Shown here: positions 7,013-15,980 of the stretch, one piece after another | Layout: every line of letters begins with the position of its first letter | How positions within the stretch are numbered: position 1 is the stretch's first letter | Assembly (NCBI RefSeq): GCF_017916515.1 | Contig: NZ_JAFMTA010000001.1 | Location: 620,001-684,000, forward strand | Reading direction: 5' to 3' | Source: Naasia sp. SYSU D00948 | GTDB lineage: Bacteria; Actinomycetota; Actinomycetes; Actinomycetales; Microbacteriaceae | DNA: 64,000 bases | Position numbers and translations under genes: made by a program | The notes under the pieces: model-generated | Told to the model about the DNA's origin: nothing | Seen by the model: the letters and a program-made list of their open reading frames with translations, nothing else | Database searches by the model: none

Positions 7013-10000
7013 TCAGCTCGAGGCCGCGACGGGCTCCGAGACGAAGATCGCCTGCAGCAGCTCGCCGACCCACGCGATGAGCTCGGGGTCGGCCGGCAGC
7101 GCGCCGTCCCGCTCGGGAAGCGGCACGAGGATCGCGCTGCCCTGCGCGAGGATCCGGGACTTCGGGTACATCCGCTGCAGCCGCACCTGCCGCGAGTCGG
7201 GGATCGAGGCCGGCGCGATTCGCAGGTTCTGCCCCATCACCACGACCTCGGAGAGCCCGGCACGCTGCGCGGTCCGCCGCAGGCGGGAGACCGCGAGCAG
7301 GTTCTGCACCTCCGCGGGCGGCTCGCCGTACCGATCGGTGAGCTCCTCGCGGACGAGGTCGAGGGCGTCGTCGGCCGCGGTGGGGCCGCTGGCGGCGGAC
7401 AGCTTCTGGTACGCCTCCAGCCGCAGGCGCTCGCTGTCGACGTAGCTCTCCGGGATCCGCGCGTCGACGGGCAGCTCCAGGCGCAGCTCGGTCTGCCCCT
7501 CGGCGACCTCGCCGCGGAAGGTGCTCACCGCCTCGCCGATCATCCGCAGGTAGAGGTCGAAGCCGACCCCGGCGATGTGCCCGGACTGCTCGCCGCCGAG
7601 CAGGTTGCCCGCGCCGCGGATCTCGAGGTCCTTGAGCGCGACCTGCATGCCGGACCCGAGGTCGTTGTTCGCGGCGATCGTCGCGAGCCGGTCGTGCGCG
7701 GTCTCGGACAGCGGCTTCGTCTCGTCCCAGAGGAAGTACGCATAGGCGCGCTCCCGCCCGCGCCCCACGCGTCCGCGCAGCTGGTGCAGCTGGCTCAGGC
7801 CGTACTTGTCCGCCCGGTCGATGATCAGCGTGTTCGCGTTGGGGATGTCGAGGCCGGTCTCGATGATCGTCGTCGAGACGAGGACGTCGAACCTCCGCTC
7901 CCAGAAGTCCACCATCACCTTCTCGAGCGTGGCCTCGTTCATCTGCCCGTGGGCGACGGCGATGCGCGCCTCCGGCACGAGCTCGGCGAGCTTCGCCGCG
8001 AGCCGGTTGATGCTCGACACCCGGTTGTGGACGTAGAACACCTGGCCCTCGCGGAGGAGCTCCCGCCGGATGGCCGCGGCGACCTGCTTGTCGGAGTACG
8101 GGCCGACGAAGGTGAGGATCGGGTGCCGGTCCTCGGGGGGCGTTGCGAGCGTCGACATCTCGCGGATGCCGGTGACGGCCATCTCGAGGGTGCGCGGGAT
8201 GGGCGTCGCGCTCATCGCGAGGATGTCGACGTTGGTCTTGAGCTTCTTGAGCTGGTCCTTGTGCTCGACGCCGAAGCGCTGCTCCTCGTCGATGATGACG
8301 AGACCGAGGTCCTTGAACTTGATCCCGTCGGTCAGGATCCGGTGCGTGCCGATGACGACGTCGACGGTGCCGCCCTCGAGGCCCTTGATGATCTCCTTGG
8401 CCTCCTTGTCCGTCTGGAAGCGGCTCAGGGCGCGCAGCTGGACGGGGAACCCCGCGAAGCGCTCGGAGAAGGTCTCGAGGTGCTGGCGCACGAGCAGCGT
8501 CGTGGGCACGAGGACCGCCACCTGCTTGCCGTCCTGCACCGCCTTGAACGCGGCGCGGATCGCGACCTCGGTCTTCCCGAACCCCACGTCGCCGGCGATG
8601 AGGCGGTCCATCGGGATCGGCCGCTCCATGTCGGCCTTGACCTCGTCGATGGTCGTGAGCTGGTCGGGCGTCTCCGCGTACGGGAAGGCCTCCTCGAGCT
8701 CGCGCTGCCAGGGGGTGTCCGGCGAGAACGCGTGGCCCTTGGACGCCATGCGGGCGGAGTACAGCTTGACGAGCTCGACCGCGATGTCGCGGACGGCCTT
8801 CCGCGCCCGGCCCTTGGCGGCGGCCCAGTCGGAGCCGCCCATCTTGGACAGCTGGGGGGCCTCGCCGCCGACGTAGCGTGTGAGGAGGTCGAGCTGATCG
8901 GTCGGGACGTAGAGCTTGTCGCCCGGGTAGCCGCGCTTGGACGGGGCGTACTCGAGCACGAGGAACTCGCGGGTGGTCTTGACCGCGTTGCGGCCGCCGG
9001 TGCTCACCTCCCGGGACACGAGCTCGAGGAAGCGGCCGATGCCGTGGGTCTCGTGGACGACGTGGTCGCCGGGCTTCAGCTGCAGCGGGTCGACGACGTT
9101 CTTCCGGCGGCTCGCGAGCTTCTTGACCTGTCGGGAGTCGTAGCCGGAGGCGCGACCGAAGAACTCGCGCTCGCTGATCAGCGCGATCTTCGACTCGGCC
9201 TGCTCGAAGCCGACGTCGATCCCGGCCTGGAGGAGGTAGGCGACGCCCGGCTCGGGGTCCGCGGGGAACGCGTCCGCGATCCGGCCGGCGAGCTCGTGCT
9301 CCGCGAGGACGTCGCGGCTGCGCTCCAGCATCCCGTGGCCCGCCGCGCCGACGGCGAGGGACCAGCCGGCACCGAGAAGGGCGGCGACGTGGTCGAGCGC
9401 GTGCTCGCCCTGGATGGCGGGCACCGCCTCCCCGCGCACCCGCACGTACTCCGCCTGGTCGACGGCCGCCGCGTCGTCGTCGTCGTCGGGGCCCGCCTGG
9501 AAGGAGGTGAAGGTCCACCAGGGCCGGCCGTCGGCGGTCGCGTGCAGCTGATTCAGGGTCAGGAAGTCGCCGGCGGCGAGGTCGATGGGCGCCTGCGCGC
9601 CCTGCGTGGCCGCGGTCCATGCGGCGGTCAGGAACTCCCGGTTCGTCTCGGCCAGGTCGACGGCCCGGCTCGCGACCCGCTCGGGGGCGAGGACGGCGAC
9701 CGCGCAGCCGGCGGGCAGGTACTCGGTGACGGGGACGAGGCGCTCGACCAGTGCGGGCGTCAGGGACTCCATGCCTTCGACCGGGATGCCCTCTGCGAGC
9801 TTGGCGAGCATCCCGGCGAGGCCCGGGAACTCGTGCTGCATCTCGGCCGCGCGCTGGCGGACGGCGGGCCCGAGGAGCAGCTCGCGGGAGGCGGGCAGCT
9901 CGACGGTGCGGACCTCGTCGGGCAGCGACCGCTGGTCGGCCACCGAGAAGAGGCGCATCGCGTCGACCTCGTCGCCGAAGAAGTCGACTCGGACCGGATG

Positions 10001-10585
10001 CTCCGCGGTCGGCGGGAAGACGTCGAGGATGCCGCCGCGCACGGCGAACTCGCCGCGCCGCGTGACCATGTCCACGCGGTGGTAGGCCAGCTGCGGAAGG
10101 CGTTCGGCGAGCTCGGTGAGGCCGGTCCCCCGTCCGCCGAGGGTGAGGACGATGGGCTCGAGGTCCGCGAGGTCGGACGCGAGCGGCTGCAGGGCCGCAC
10201 GGACGGCGCCGACGACGATCAGCGGGCGCGCGCCGTCCCAGGTCCGGAGGCGGCGCAGGGCGTGGATCCGCTTGCCGACGGTCTCCGCGCTCGGGCTGAG
10301 CCGCTCGTGCGGCAGCGTCTCCCAGGCGGGGAACTCGAGGATCTCGGCCTCGGGCACGAGGCAGCCGAGCGCGGTGCGCAGCGCCTCGGCCTCGCGTCCG
10401 GTGGGCGTGATGGCGAAGAGCGCGGCGGGTTCGCCGGCCTCGGCGCGCGCCTCGAGGAGGGCGGCGAGGAGCGCCGGCTGGAGGCCGGCGGTGACGGAGA
10501 AGTCGGCCTCACGCCGGGCCCAGCGGAGGGCGTCGGCGAAGGACGAAGCACGGGTGAGGGCGCGGGTGAGCCCGGAAAGTGTCAC
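7013..10585 (-). CDS. mfd: transcription-repair coupling factor Mfd
   Basis: DNA translocase that removes stalled RNA polymerase from lesions and recruits UvrA. The 1190-residue product is normal in length. N-terminal UvrB-homology region is followed by the CarD-like polymerase-interaction domain (HVVHETHGIGRFLELV, near residue 510), the helicase domain with Walker A GDVGFGKTEVAIRAA (near 665), DEEQRFG (near 767) and SATPIPRTLEMA, and the TRCF C-terminal domain. GTG 10585 is chosen: it gives the usual N-terminus SGLTRALTRASSFADAL. The open frame upstream runs through palindromic repeat copy 3 and is not coding. Confidence 0.97.
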   Translation of the reverse strand: MTLSGLTRALTRASSFADALRWARREADFSVTAGLQPALLAALLEARAEAGEPAALFAITPTGREAEALRTALGCLVPEAEILEFPAWETLPHERLSPSAETVGKRIHALRRLRTWDGARPLIVVGAVRAALQPLASDLADLEPIVLTLGGRGTGLTELAERLPQLAYHRVDMVTRRGEFAVRGGILDVFPPTAEHPVRVDFFGDEVDAMRLFSVADQRSLPDEVRTVELPASRELLLGPAVRQRAAEMQHEFPGLAGMLAKLAEGIPVEGMESLTPALVERLVPVTEYLPAGCAVAVLAPERVASRAVDLAETNREFLTAAWTAATQGAQAPIDLAAGDFLTLNQLHATADGRPWWTFTSFQAGPDDDDDAAAVDQAEYVRVRGEAVPAIQGEHALDHVAALLGAGWSLAVGAAGHGMLERSRDVLAEHELAGRIADAFPADPEPGVAYLLQAGIDVGFEQAESKIALISEREFFGRASGYDSRQVKKLASRRKNVVDPLQLKPGDHVVHETHGIGRFLELVSREVSTGGRNAVKTTREFLVLEYAPSKRGYPGDKLYVPTDQLDLLTRYVGGEAPQLSKMGGSDWAAAKGRARKAVRDIAVELVKLYSARMASKGHAFSPDTPWQRELEEAFPYAETPDQLTTIDEVKADMERPIPMDRLIAGDVGFGKTEVAIRAAFKAVQDGKQVAVLVPTTLLVRQHLETFSERFAGFPVQLRALSRFQTDKEAKEIIKGLEGGTVDVVIGTHRILTDGIKFKDLGLVIIDEEQRFGVEHKDQLKKLKTNVDILAMSATPIPRTLEMAVTGIREMSTLATPPEDRHPILTFVGPYSDKQVAAAIRRELLREGQVFYVHNRVSSINRLAAKLAELVPEARIAVAHGQMNEATLEKVMVDFWERRFDVLVSTTIIETGLDIPNANTLIIDRADKYGLSQLHQLRGRVGRGRERAYAYFLWDETKPLSETAHDRLATIAANNDLGSGMQVALKDLEIRGAGNLLGGEQSGHIAGVGFDLYLRMIGEAVSTFRGEVAEGQTELRLELPVDARIPESYVDSERLRLEAYQKLSAASGPTAADDALDLVREELTDRYGEPPAEVQNLLAVSRLRRTAQRAGLSEVVVMGQNLRIAPASIPDSRQVRLQRMYPKSRILAQGSAILVPLPERDGALPADPELIAWVGELLQAIFVSEPVAASS

Positions 10586-10661
10586 TCGTCCGATTCTACC
10601 GGCGGCCCCTGGCGGCGGCTCGGCGTCCGCCCTGGGCTTACCGCCCCCGCTGCGGGCTTCC

Positions 10662-10720
10662 TCGAGATGCCACTTGGTGCCCCCATCCGCGCGGAATGAC
10701 GACACCAGGTGGCATCTCGA
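10662..10720. repeat. spaced palindrome, family A copy 3
   Basis: Arms 10662-10679 (TCGAGATGCCACTTGGTG) and 10703-10720 are inverse copies with one mismatch. The 23-base loop contains CATCCGCGCGG, nearly the loop of copy 1. It lies between pth and mfd, which read in the same direction, so it would form a hairpin in the pth-mfd transcript. Confidence 0.85.
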
Positions 10721-10736
10721 CGGAGGAGAGAGGGGC

Positions 10737-11318
10737 TCAGGACGGAGCGTGGAACTTCTGCTGCGCCGCCGTCAGGCCCTCGGCCGCGATCTGCTGCACC
10801 GCATCCGCCGCGTCCTCGAGGAGCGACGGCAGCACCTCGCGCTCGGCGGACGCGAAGTCCTTGAGCACGTAGTCGGCGGCCGGCTGGCGGCCCGGGGGCC
10901 GTCCGATCCCGACTCGGACCCGGGTGAAGGCACCCGTTCCCAGCGCAGCGATGATGTCGCGGATGCCGTTGTGCCCGCCGTGGCCGCCGCCGAACTTGAG
11001 ACGCACGGTGTCGAACGGGATGTCGAGCTCGTCGTGCACGACGATCAGCCGGTCGGGCTCCAGCGAGTAGAACTGCAGGAGCTGCGCGACCGGCGAGCCG
11101 GACACGTTCATGAACGTGTTCGGCTTCGCCAGCACGAGCCGCGGACCGGCCGGGAAGCTGCGCCCCTCGGCCACGGCCGCGTTCGTCTTGTGCGACTTGA
11201 ACCGCGCGTCGATCCGGTCAGCGAGGGTGGCGAGCACCATCTGACCGACGTTGTGCCGGTTGCCGGCGTACCCGGACCCGGGGTTGCCGAGACCGACGAC
11301 CAGCCACGGATCGTCCAC
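10737..11318 (-). CDS. pth: peptidyl-tRNA hydrolase
   Basis: Releases tRNA from peptidyl-tRNA that drops off the ribosome. The 193-residue protein has the family landmarks WLVVGLGNPGSGYAGNRHNVG (with the catalytic His after NR), LAKPNTFMNVSG, VHDELDIPF and GGGHGGHNGIRDI. The start is GTG 11318, 14 bases after the rplY stop, the conserved rplY-pth pairing. Downstream, hairpin-forming repeat copy 3 lies before mfd. Confidence 0.96.
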   Translation of the reverse strand: MDDPWLVVGLGNPGSGYAGNRHNVGQMVLATLADRIDARFKSHKTNAAVAEGRSFPAGPRLVLAKPNTFMNVSGSPVAQLLQFYSLEPDRLIVVHDELDIPFDTVRLKFGGGHGGHNGIRDIIAALGTGAFTRVRVGIGRPPGRQPAADYVLKDFASAEREVLPSLLEDAADAVQQIAAEGLTAAQQKFHAPS

Positions 11319-11332
11319 AGATTGAGACGGGG

Positions 11333-11950
11333 TCAGCCGTTGTCGGCCGCCGTGGCGGCCTCGGCCGGCTCCTCCGCACCCGCGGGCTCCTCGGCCGTCT
11401 CACCGAGGTCCGCCGCCTGCTGCGCGCTGATCGCGACGACGAGGAGCTCGGGGTCCGACGCGAGCTTCGACCCCTGCGGAAGCGTGAGGTCGGCGGCCGT
11501 GATGTGCGTCCCGGCCTGGAGGCCCTCGACGTCGACCGTGATGCGCTCGGGGATGTGCGTGGCCTCGGCCTCGAGGTTCACGGTCGTGGCGTCGAGCGCG
11601 ACGATCGTGCCCTCGGCGGACTCGCCCTCGACGTGCACCGGCACCTCGACGCTGACGCGCTCGCCGCTCCGGACGACGACGAGGTCGAGGTGCTCGACGA
11701 TCTGGCGCACCGGATCCTTCTGGACGTCCTTGACGAGCGCGAGCTGGCTGCGTCCCTCGATGTCGAGCTCGAGGACGGCGTTCGCACGGCGGATGATGAG
11801 GGAGACCTCGTGACCGGGCAGCGCGACGTGCTGCGGGTCGGAGCCGTGGCCGTAGATGACGGCGGGGATCTTGCCCTGGGCACGCAGCTTGCGCGCCGCG
11901 CCCTTGCCGAAGCTGCTTCGAAGCTCAGCCTTGATCTGGTTGTCGGCCAT
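11333..11950 (-). CDS. rplY: 50S ribosomal protein L25/Ctc
   Basis: Binds 5S rRNA. The 205-residue protein is the long (TL5/Ctc) form, with an N-terminal L25 domain (IKAELRSSFGKGAARKLRAQ, then IPAVIYGHG) and a C-terminal beta domain, ending in an Ala/Glu-rich tail. The chosen ATG 11950 is preceded by GAGGAG nine bases upstream; the frame also extends ten codons further. It leads the rplY-pth pair. Confidence 0.95.
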   Translation of the reverse strand: MADNQIKAELRSSFGKGAARKLRAQGKIPAVIYGHGSDPQHVALPGHEVSLIIRRANAVLELDIEGRSQLALVKDVQKDPVRQIVEHLDLVVVRSGERVSVEVPVHVEGESAEGTIVALDATTVNLEAEATHIPERITVDVEGLQAGTHITAADLTLPQGSKLASDPELLVVAISAQQAADLGETAEEPAGAEEPAEAATAADNG

Positions 11951-12081
11951 GGTGATGCTCTCCTCGCGGGCCGCTCGGCCCAAGTCTCGTGGTCGGGCGC
12001 CATGGCCCGGGGTCTGTCGTGCTCGACTCGGGCGCGCGCAGAGCGGAAGGAAGAGCCGCAGCCATCCACCGCGTCGATCAC

Positions 12082-12098
12082 GGATGCGGGTCGCATCC
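12082..12098 (-). terminator. short hairpin after gluconokinase 1
   Basis: A perfect 7-bp stem (GGATGCG, loop GGT, CGCATCC) starts 25 bases downstream of the gluconokinase stop at 12123. No T-run follows in the direction of transcription, so termination is uncertain. The gap 11951-12122 holds nothing else that I recognise apart from the rplY leader. Confidence 0.35.
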
Positions 12099-12122
12099 CT
12101 CGCCGAAGTCCAGTCGGCAAGT

Positions 12123-12635
12123 TTACCGCACCGGCGGGAGGGCCGCGACGGCGGCCTCGACCAGCTCCTCGGGCCTCAGTGCGATATCGAGGACGATGCC
12201 CGCCTCGTCGTCCTGCAGCGGCTCGAGGGTCTCGAGCTGCGAGTCGAGCAGCGTGGTGGGCATGAAGTGCCCCTCGCGGTGCCCGAGCCGATCCGCGAGC
12301 AGCTCCTTGGTCCCGTGCAGGTGCACGAAGAACACCGGACCAGCGGCCGCCTCGCGCAGCGCGTCCCGGTACACGCGACGCAGCGCAGAGCACGCGACGA
12401 CGATCGATCGGCCGCCGTCGGTCTCGGCCTTCATCGCGGCACCCACCAAGCCGAGCCAGGGCCAGCGGTCCTCGTCCACGAGGGGCGTCCCGGCCGCCAT
12501 CTTCGCCTTGTTCGCGGCCGGATGGAGGTCGTCGGCGTCGAGGAAGTCGACCTCGAGCCTGCGCGCCAGGAGGTCCCCGACCGTGGACTTGCCACAGCCG
12601 GAGACCCCCATGACGACGATCGCGAGCGGCTGCAC
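12123..12635 (-). CDS. gntK: gluconokinase, paralogue 1
   Basis: Phosphorylates D-gluconate to 6-phosphogluconate with ATP, feeding the pentose phosphate path through Gnd (encoded at 43161). The 170-residue protein is the small P-loop type: GVSGCGKST at residues 10-18, DADDLHPAANKAKMAAGTPL, DEDRWPWL and SALRRVYRDALR. It lies 26 bases after the SDR gene 12662-13690 and is probably in the same transcript. A second copy is at 14330-14863. Confidence 0.94.
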   Translation of the reverse strand: MQPLAIVVMGVSGCGKSTVGDLLARRLEVDFLDADDLHPAANKAKMAAGTPLVDEDRWPWLGLVGAAMKAETDGGRSIVVACSALRRVYRDALREAAAGPVFFVHLHGTKELLADRLGHREGHFMPTTLLDSQLETLEPLQDDEAGIVLDIALRPEELVEAAVAALPPVR

Positions 12636-12661
12636 GCCTCGAGCCTATAGAGCGACGGGCG

Positions 12662-13690
<1,029 letters not shown>

Positions 13691-13711
13691 GTGTTCTTCC
13701 TCCATCGGGAT

Positions 13712-13733
13712 AACCGGACAACCTTGTCCGGTT
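13712..13733. promoter_or_regulatory. TetR operator between SDR and TetR genes
   Basis: A perfect palindrome with 10-bp arms, AACCGGACAA (13712-13721) and TTGTCCGGTT (13724-13733), separated by CC. It lies in the 56-base divergent gap. A -10-like TACGCT at 13735-13740 ends six bases before the TetR GTG at 13747, so the TetR mRNA is probably leaderless and the operator covers its core promoter. Autorepression and control of the SDR are inferred. Confidence 0.85.
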
Positions 13734-13746
13734 CTACGCTATACCG

Positions 13747-14319
13747 GTGGCGGAGAGGGCGAAAGCGAATCGGGGGCCGAGCGCCGGCCCCGAGAACCGG
13801 CGAGCCCTGATCGGCGCGGCGCGCGAGGTTTTCGCCGAGTTCGGCTACTCGGCGCCCCTGAGCGCGGTGGCGCGACGTGCGGGCGTCGGGCAGGGCAGCC
13901 TCTACCGGCACTTCCCGGATCGGATCTCGCTCGCGGTCGCGGTTTTCGACGAGAACCTGGACGCCATCGAGGCGCTGGTCGCGGGCGCTGACTCGACCCT
14001 GGACGACCTGCTGGACCTTGCAGGCGAGCAGGCGATGGTCGGCACGGCGTTCGTCGATCTGGTCGGTGAACACCAGCACGATCCGCGCGTGGAGGCGCTG
14101 GGCGCCCGGGTCGGAATACTCGTCGCACGCCTGCTCGAGCGCGAGCAGAGGGCCGGTCGCGTCTCCCAGGACATCACGACGGATGACGTCGAACTCGCCC
14201 TCTTCATGCTCGCCGGAACCCTGTCCAGGTCGGACCCGGACCAGCGACCGGACGTCGCCCGCCGGGCGAAGGCGCTCTTCCACGCCGCGTTCGCGCCGGC
14301 CGACGAGCGCACGCCCTGA
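13747..14319 (+). CDS. TetR family transcriptional regulator
   Basis: A 190-residue repressor. The helix-turn-helix is near residues 38-58 (LSAVARRAGVGQGSLYRHFPD), preceded by RRALIGAAREVFAEFGY. The C-terminal half is the regulator's ligand-binding region (SBP-like TetR C-domain). GTG 13747 probably starts a leaderless mRNA. It is divergent from the SDR and tail-to-tail with gluconokinase 2. The ligand is unknown; a sugar acid is possible from context. Confidence 0.92.
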   Translation: MAERAKANRGPSAGPENRRALIGAAREVFAEFGYSAPLSAVARRAGVGQGSLYRHFPDRISLAVAVFDENLDAIEALVAGADSTLDDLLDLAGEQAMVGTAFVDLVGEHQHDPRVEALGARVGILVARLLEREQRAGRVSQDITTDDVELALFMLAGTLSRSDPDQRPDVARRAKALFHAAFAPADERTP

Positions 14320-14329
14320 ACGTGACCTG

Positions 14330-14863
14330 TCAGCGGACAGCGACCCCTGCAAGCCGGGGCAGGACGCGGTCCACGATCTCCTGCGGCGGCCGCCCGATGT
14401 CGACCATCATGCCGCCCTCGTCCGGCTCCAGCGGTTCCAGCGTGGCGAGCTGCGAGTCGAGCAGACCGACCGGCATGAAATGCCCGGCCCTGCCGCCCAG
14501 GCGACCGGCCAAGAGGTGCCGGCTGCCGTGCAGATGGACGAAGAACACCGGCCCCGCTGCGGCATCCCGGAGCGCATCCCGGTAGACCCGCCGCAGTGCC
14601 GAGCAGGCGACGACGATCCCCTGACCGGCCGCAGTCTCCCTCCTGATGGAGGCCCCGACGTCGGCGAGCCAGGGCCAGCGGTCGGCGTCGACGAGCGGCC
14701 GGCCGCTCGCCATCTTCGCCTTGTTCTCCGCCGAGTGCAGGTCATCGGCATCCCGGAAGCGCACAGCGATCCGCGCTGCCAGGAGCTCCCCCACGGTCGA
14801 CTTGCCACACCCCGACACACCCATCACGACGACCGCCGCCGGCGCAGCATCAGCAGGACTCAC
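14330..14863 (-). CDS. gntK: gluconokinase, paralogue 2
   Basis: Same family and reaction as the copy at 12123: GVSGCGKST at residues 15-23, DADDLHSAENKAKMASGRPL, DADRWPWL, SALRRVYRDALR. The frame opens upstream to 15373 and has an ATG at 14899, but that ATG lies inside a LacI-type operator. GTG 14863 (177 residues) is preferred because a -10-like TAGCAT (14876-14871) lies seven bases before it, with ATGCAA 17 bp further upstream. The gene shares its operator with the divergent Gfo/Idh gene, so this paralogue is probably the one belonging to the glycoside regulon. Confidence 0.92.
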   Translation of the reverse strand: MSPADAAPAAVVVMGVSGCGKSTVGELLAARIAVRFRDADDLHSAENKAKMASGRPLVDADRWPWLADVGASIRRETAAGQGIVVACSALRRVYRDALRDAAAGPVFFVHLHGSRHLLAGRLGGRAGHFMPVGLLDSQLATLEPLEPDEGGMMVDIGRPPQEIVDRVLPRLAGVAVR

Positions 14864-14883
14864 AGGCGTGATGCTAGACCGTT

Positions 14884-14899
14884 TGGCAATCGGTTGCAT
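14884..14899. promoter_or_regulatory. LacI-type operator shared by gluconokinase 2 and Gfo/Idh 1
   Basis: TGGCAATCGGTTGCAT, a near-perfect palindrome of the island's consensus. For the plus-strand gene, its right half TTGCAT (14894-14899) works as -35, 17 bp from CAGTAT (14917-14922). For the minus-strand kinase, the same bases read ATGCAA, 17 bp from TAGCAT (14876-14871). A bound repressor would thus block both promoters. Confidence 0.8.
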
Positions 14900-14971
14900 A
14901 GACCGATCGTGACGGGCAGTATGGCGTCGGCAGGTCCGCCGCCGGGCGGGCACGGACGTGAGGGAGAACAG

Positions 14972-15973
14972 ATGGACGACGCGGTCCAGTGGGCAGTCGT
15001 GGGCACGGGGAAGATCTCGCGATCGGTCCTGCCGGACCTCCTCCTGAGCGGAGACGCCCACGTGCGCACGGTGTACAGCCGGAGCTCGGACAAGGCGGAG
15101 TCCTTCGCTGCTGAGTACGGCGTCGGGCAGTGGACGAGCGACTACGACGCCCTCCTCGCCGACCCGGCCGTTCAGGCCGTCTACCTCGCCACCCCCTTCG
15201 CCATCCACCACGCGATGACTCGCGCCGCGCTCGAGGCCGGGAAACACGTCCTCGTCGAGAAGCCCATCGCACTGACCGCCGCGGAGGTCGGCGACCTGTT
15301 CGCCCTGGCACGCTCGCGCGGCCTCTTCCTGATGGAGGCCATGTGGATGAAGTTCAATCCCGCGTTCCGGCACCTCCTCGAGCTCCTAGCGACGGGGCGC
15401 ATCGGCGAGCCCCGGAATCTGCGGGCCGGTTTCGGCCTCCCTTTCCCCACCGACGGCGGAAGCAGGTGGGACCTCGCCCGGAGCGGCAGCACGCTTCTCG
15501 ACCAGGGCATCTATCCCGTGACGTTCGCGCACGCGGTGTTCGGCGAGCCGGAGTCGGTGTACGCCCGCGGAAGCGTGCGACCGGACGGCCTCGACCTCGC
15601 CGAGCACTTCACCCTGGAGTACTCGGACGGCCGATTCGCGCAGTGCGCCAGCTCGATGGTCGACTTCGCCGACCCCACCGCCTCCGTCAGCGGAAGACTC
15701 GGCTGGATCAGCATCCCGGGTCTCTTCTGGACGTCCACCTCGCTGCGGGTCCACGCCGACGGATGGGACGCCATGGTCGCCAACCCTCACCCGGTCGACT
15801 TCCCGAAGGAGGGCAACGGCTACGTGCCGATGCTCCGCGCGGTCGGCCAGGCGATCCGCGAAGGACGGACCGAGCATCCGCTCCACACCGGCGCGGACAC
15901 CGAGGCCGTCTTCCGAACGATGGACGCGATCCGTGCACAGCTCGCGGCACAGCGGATCGCGGTGGGCGCGTGA
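14972..15973 (+). CDS. Gfo/Idh/MocA family oxidoreductase 1
   Basis: A 333-residue NAD(P)-dependent oxidoreductase. N-terminal Rossmann fold with VVGTGKISRSV near residue 10 and the family's EKPIALTAAE; then FLMEAMWMKFNPAF, a pattern of the dihydrodiol dehydrogenase / D-xylose 1-dehydrogenase branch. The start ATG 14972 has GAGGGAGA upstream. It is divergent from gluconokinase 2 under a LacI-type operator and converges on a second member of the family. It may oxidise a released sugar; the exact substrate cannot be read from sequence. Confidence 0.88.
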   Translation: MDDAVQWAVVGTGKISRSVLPDLLLSGDAHVRTVYSRSSDKAESFAAEYGVGQWTSDYDALLADPAVQAVYLATPFAIHHAMTRAALEAGKHVLVEKPIALTAAEVGDLFALARSRGLFLMEAMWMKFNPAFRHLLELLATGRIGEPRNLRAGFGLPFPTDGGSRWDLARSGSTLLDQGIYPVTFAHAVFGEPESVYARGSVRPDGLDLAEHFTLEYSDGRFAQCASSMVDFADPTASVSGRLGWISIPGLFWTSTSLRVHADGWDAMVANPHPVDFPKEGNGYVPMLRAVGQAIREGRTEHPLHTGADTEAVFRTMDAIRAQLAAQRIAVGA

Positions 15974-15980
15974 AGGTCGC

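Noticed and set aside
7577-10699. Long open frame of 1040 codons opposite mfd
   Set aside because: It is a high-G+C shadow of mfd with Gly/Asp/Val/Leu-poor complexity and no family features; mfd is clearly the coding strand.
14864-14899. ATG 14899 as start of gluconokinase 2
   Set aside because: It lies within the LacI operator and upstream of the -10 used by this gene; GTG 14863 fits the promoter and the family length.
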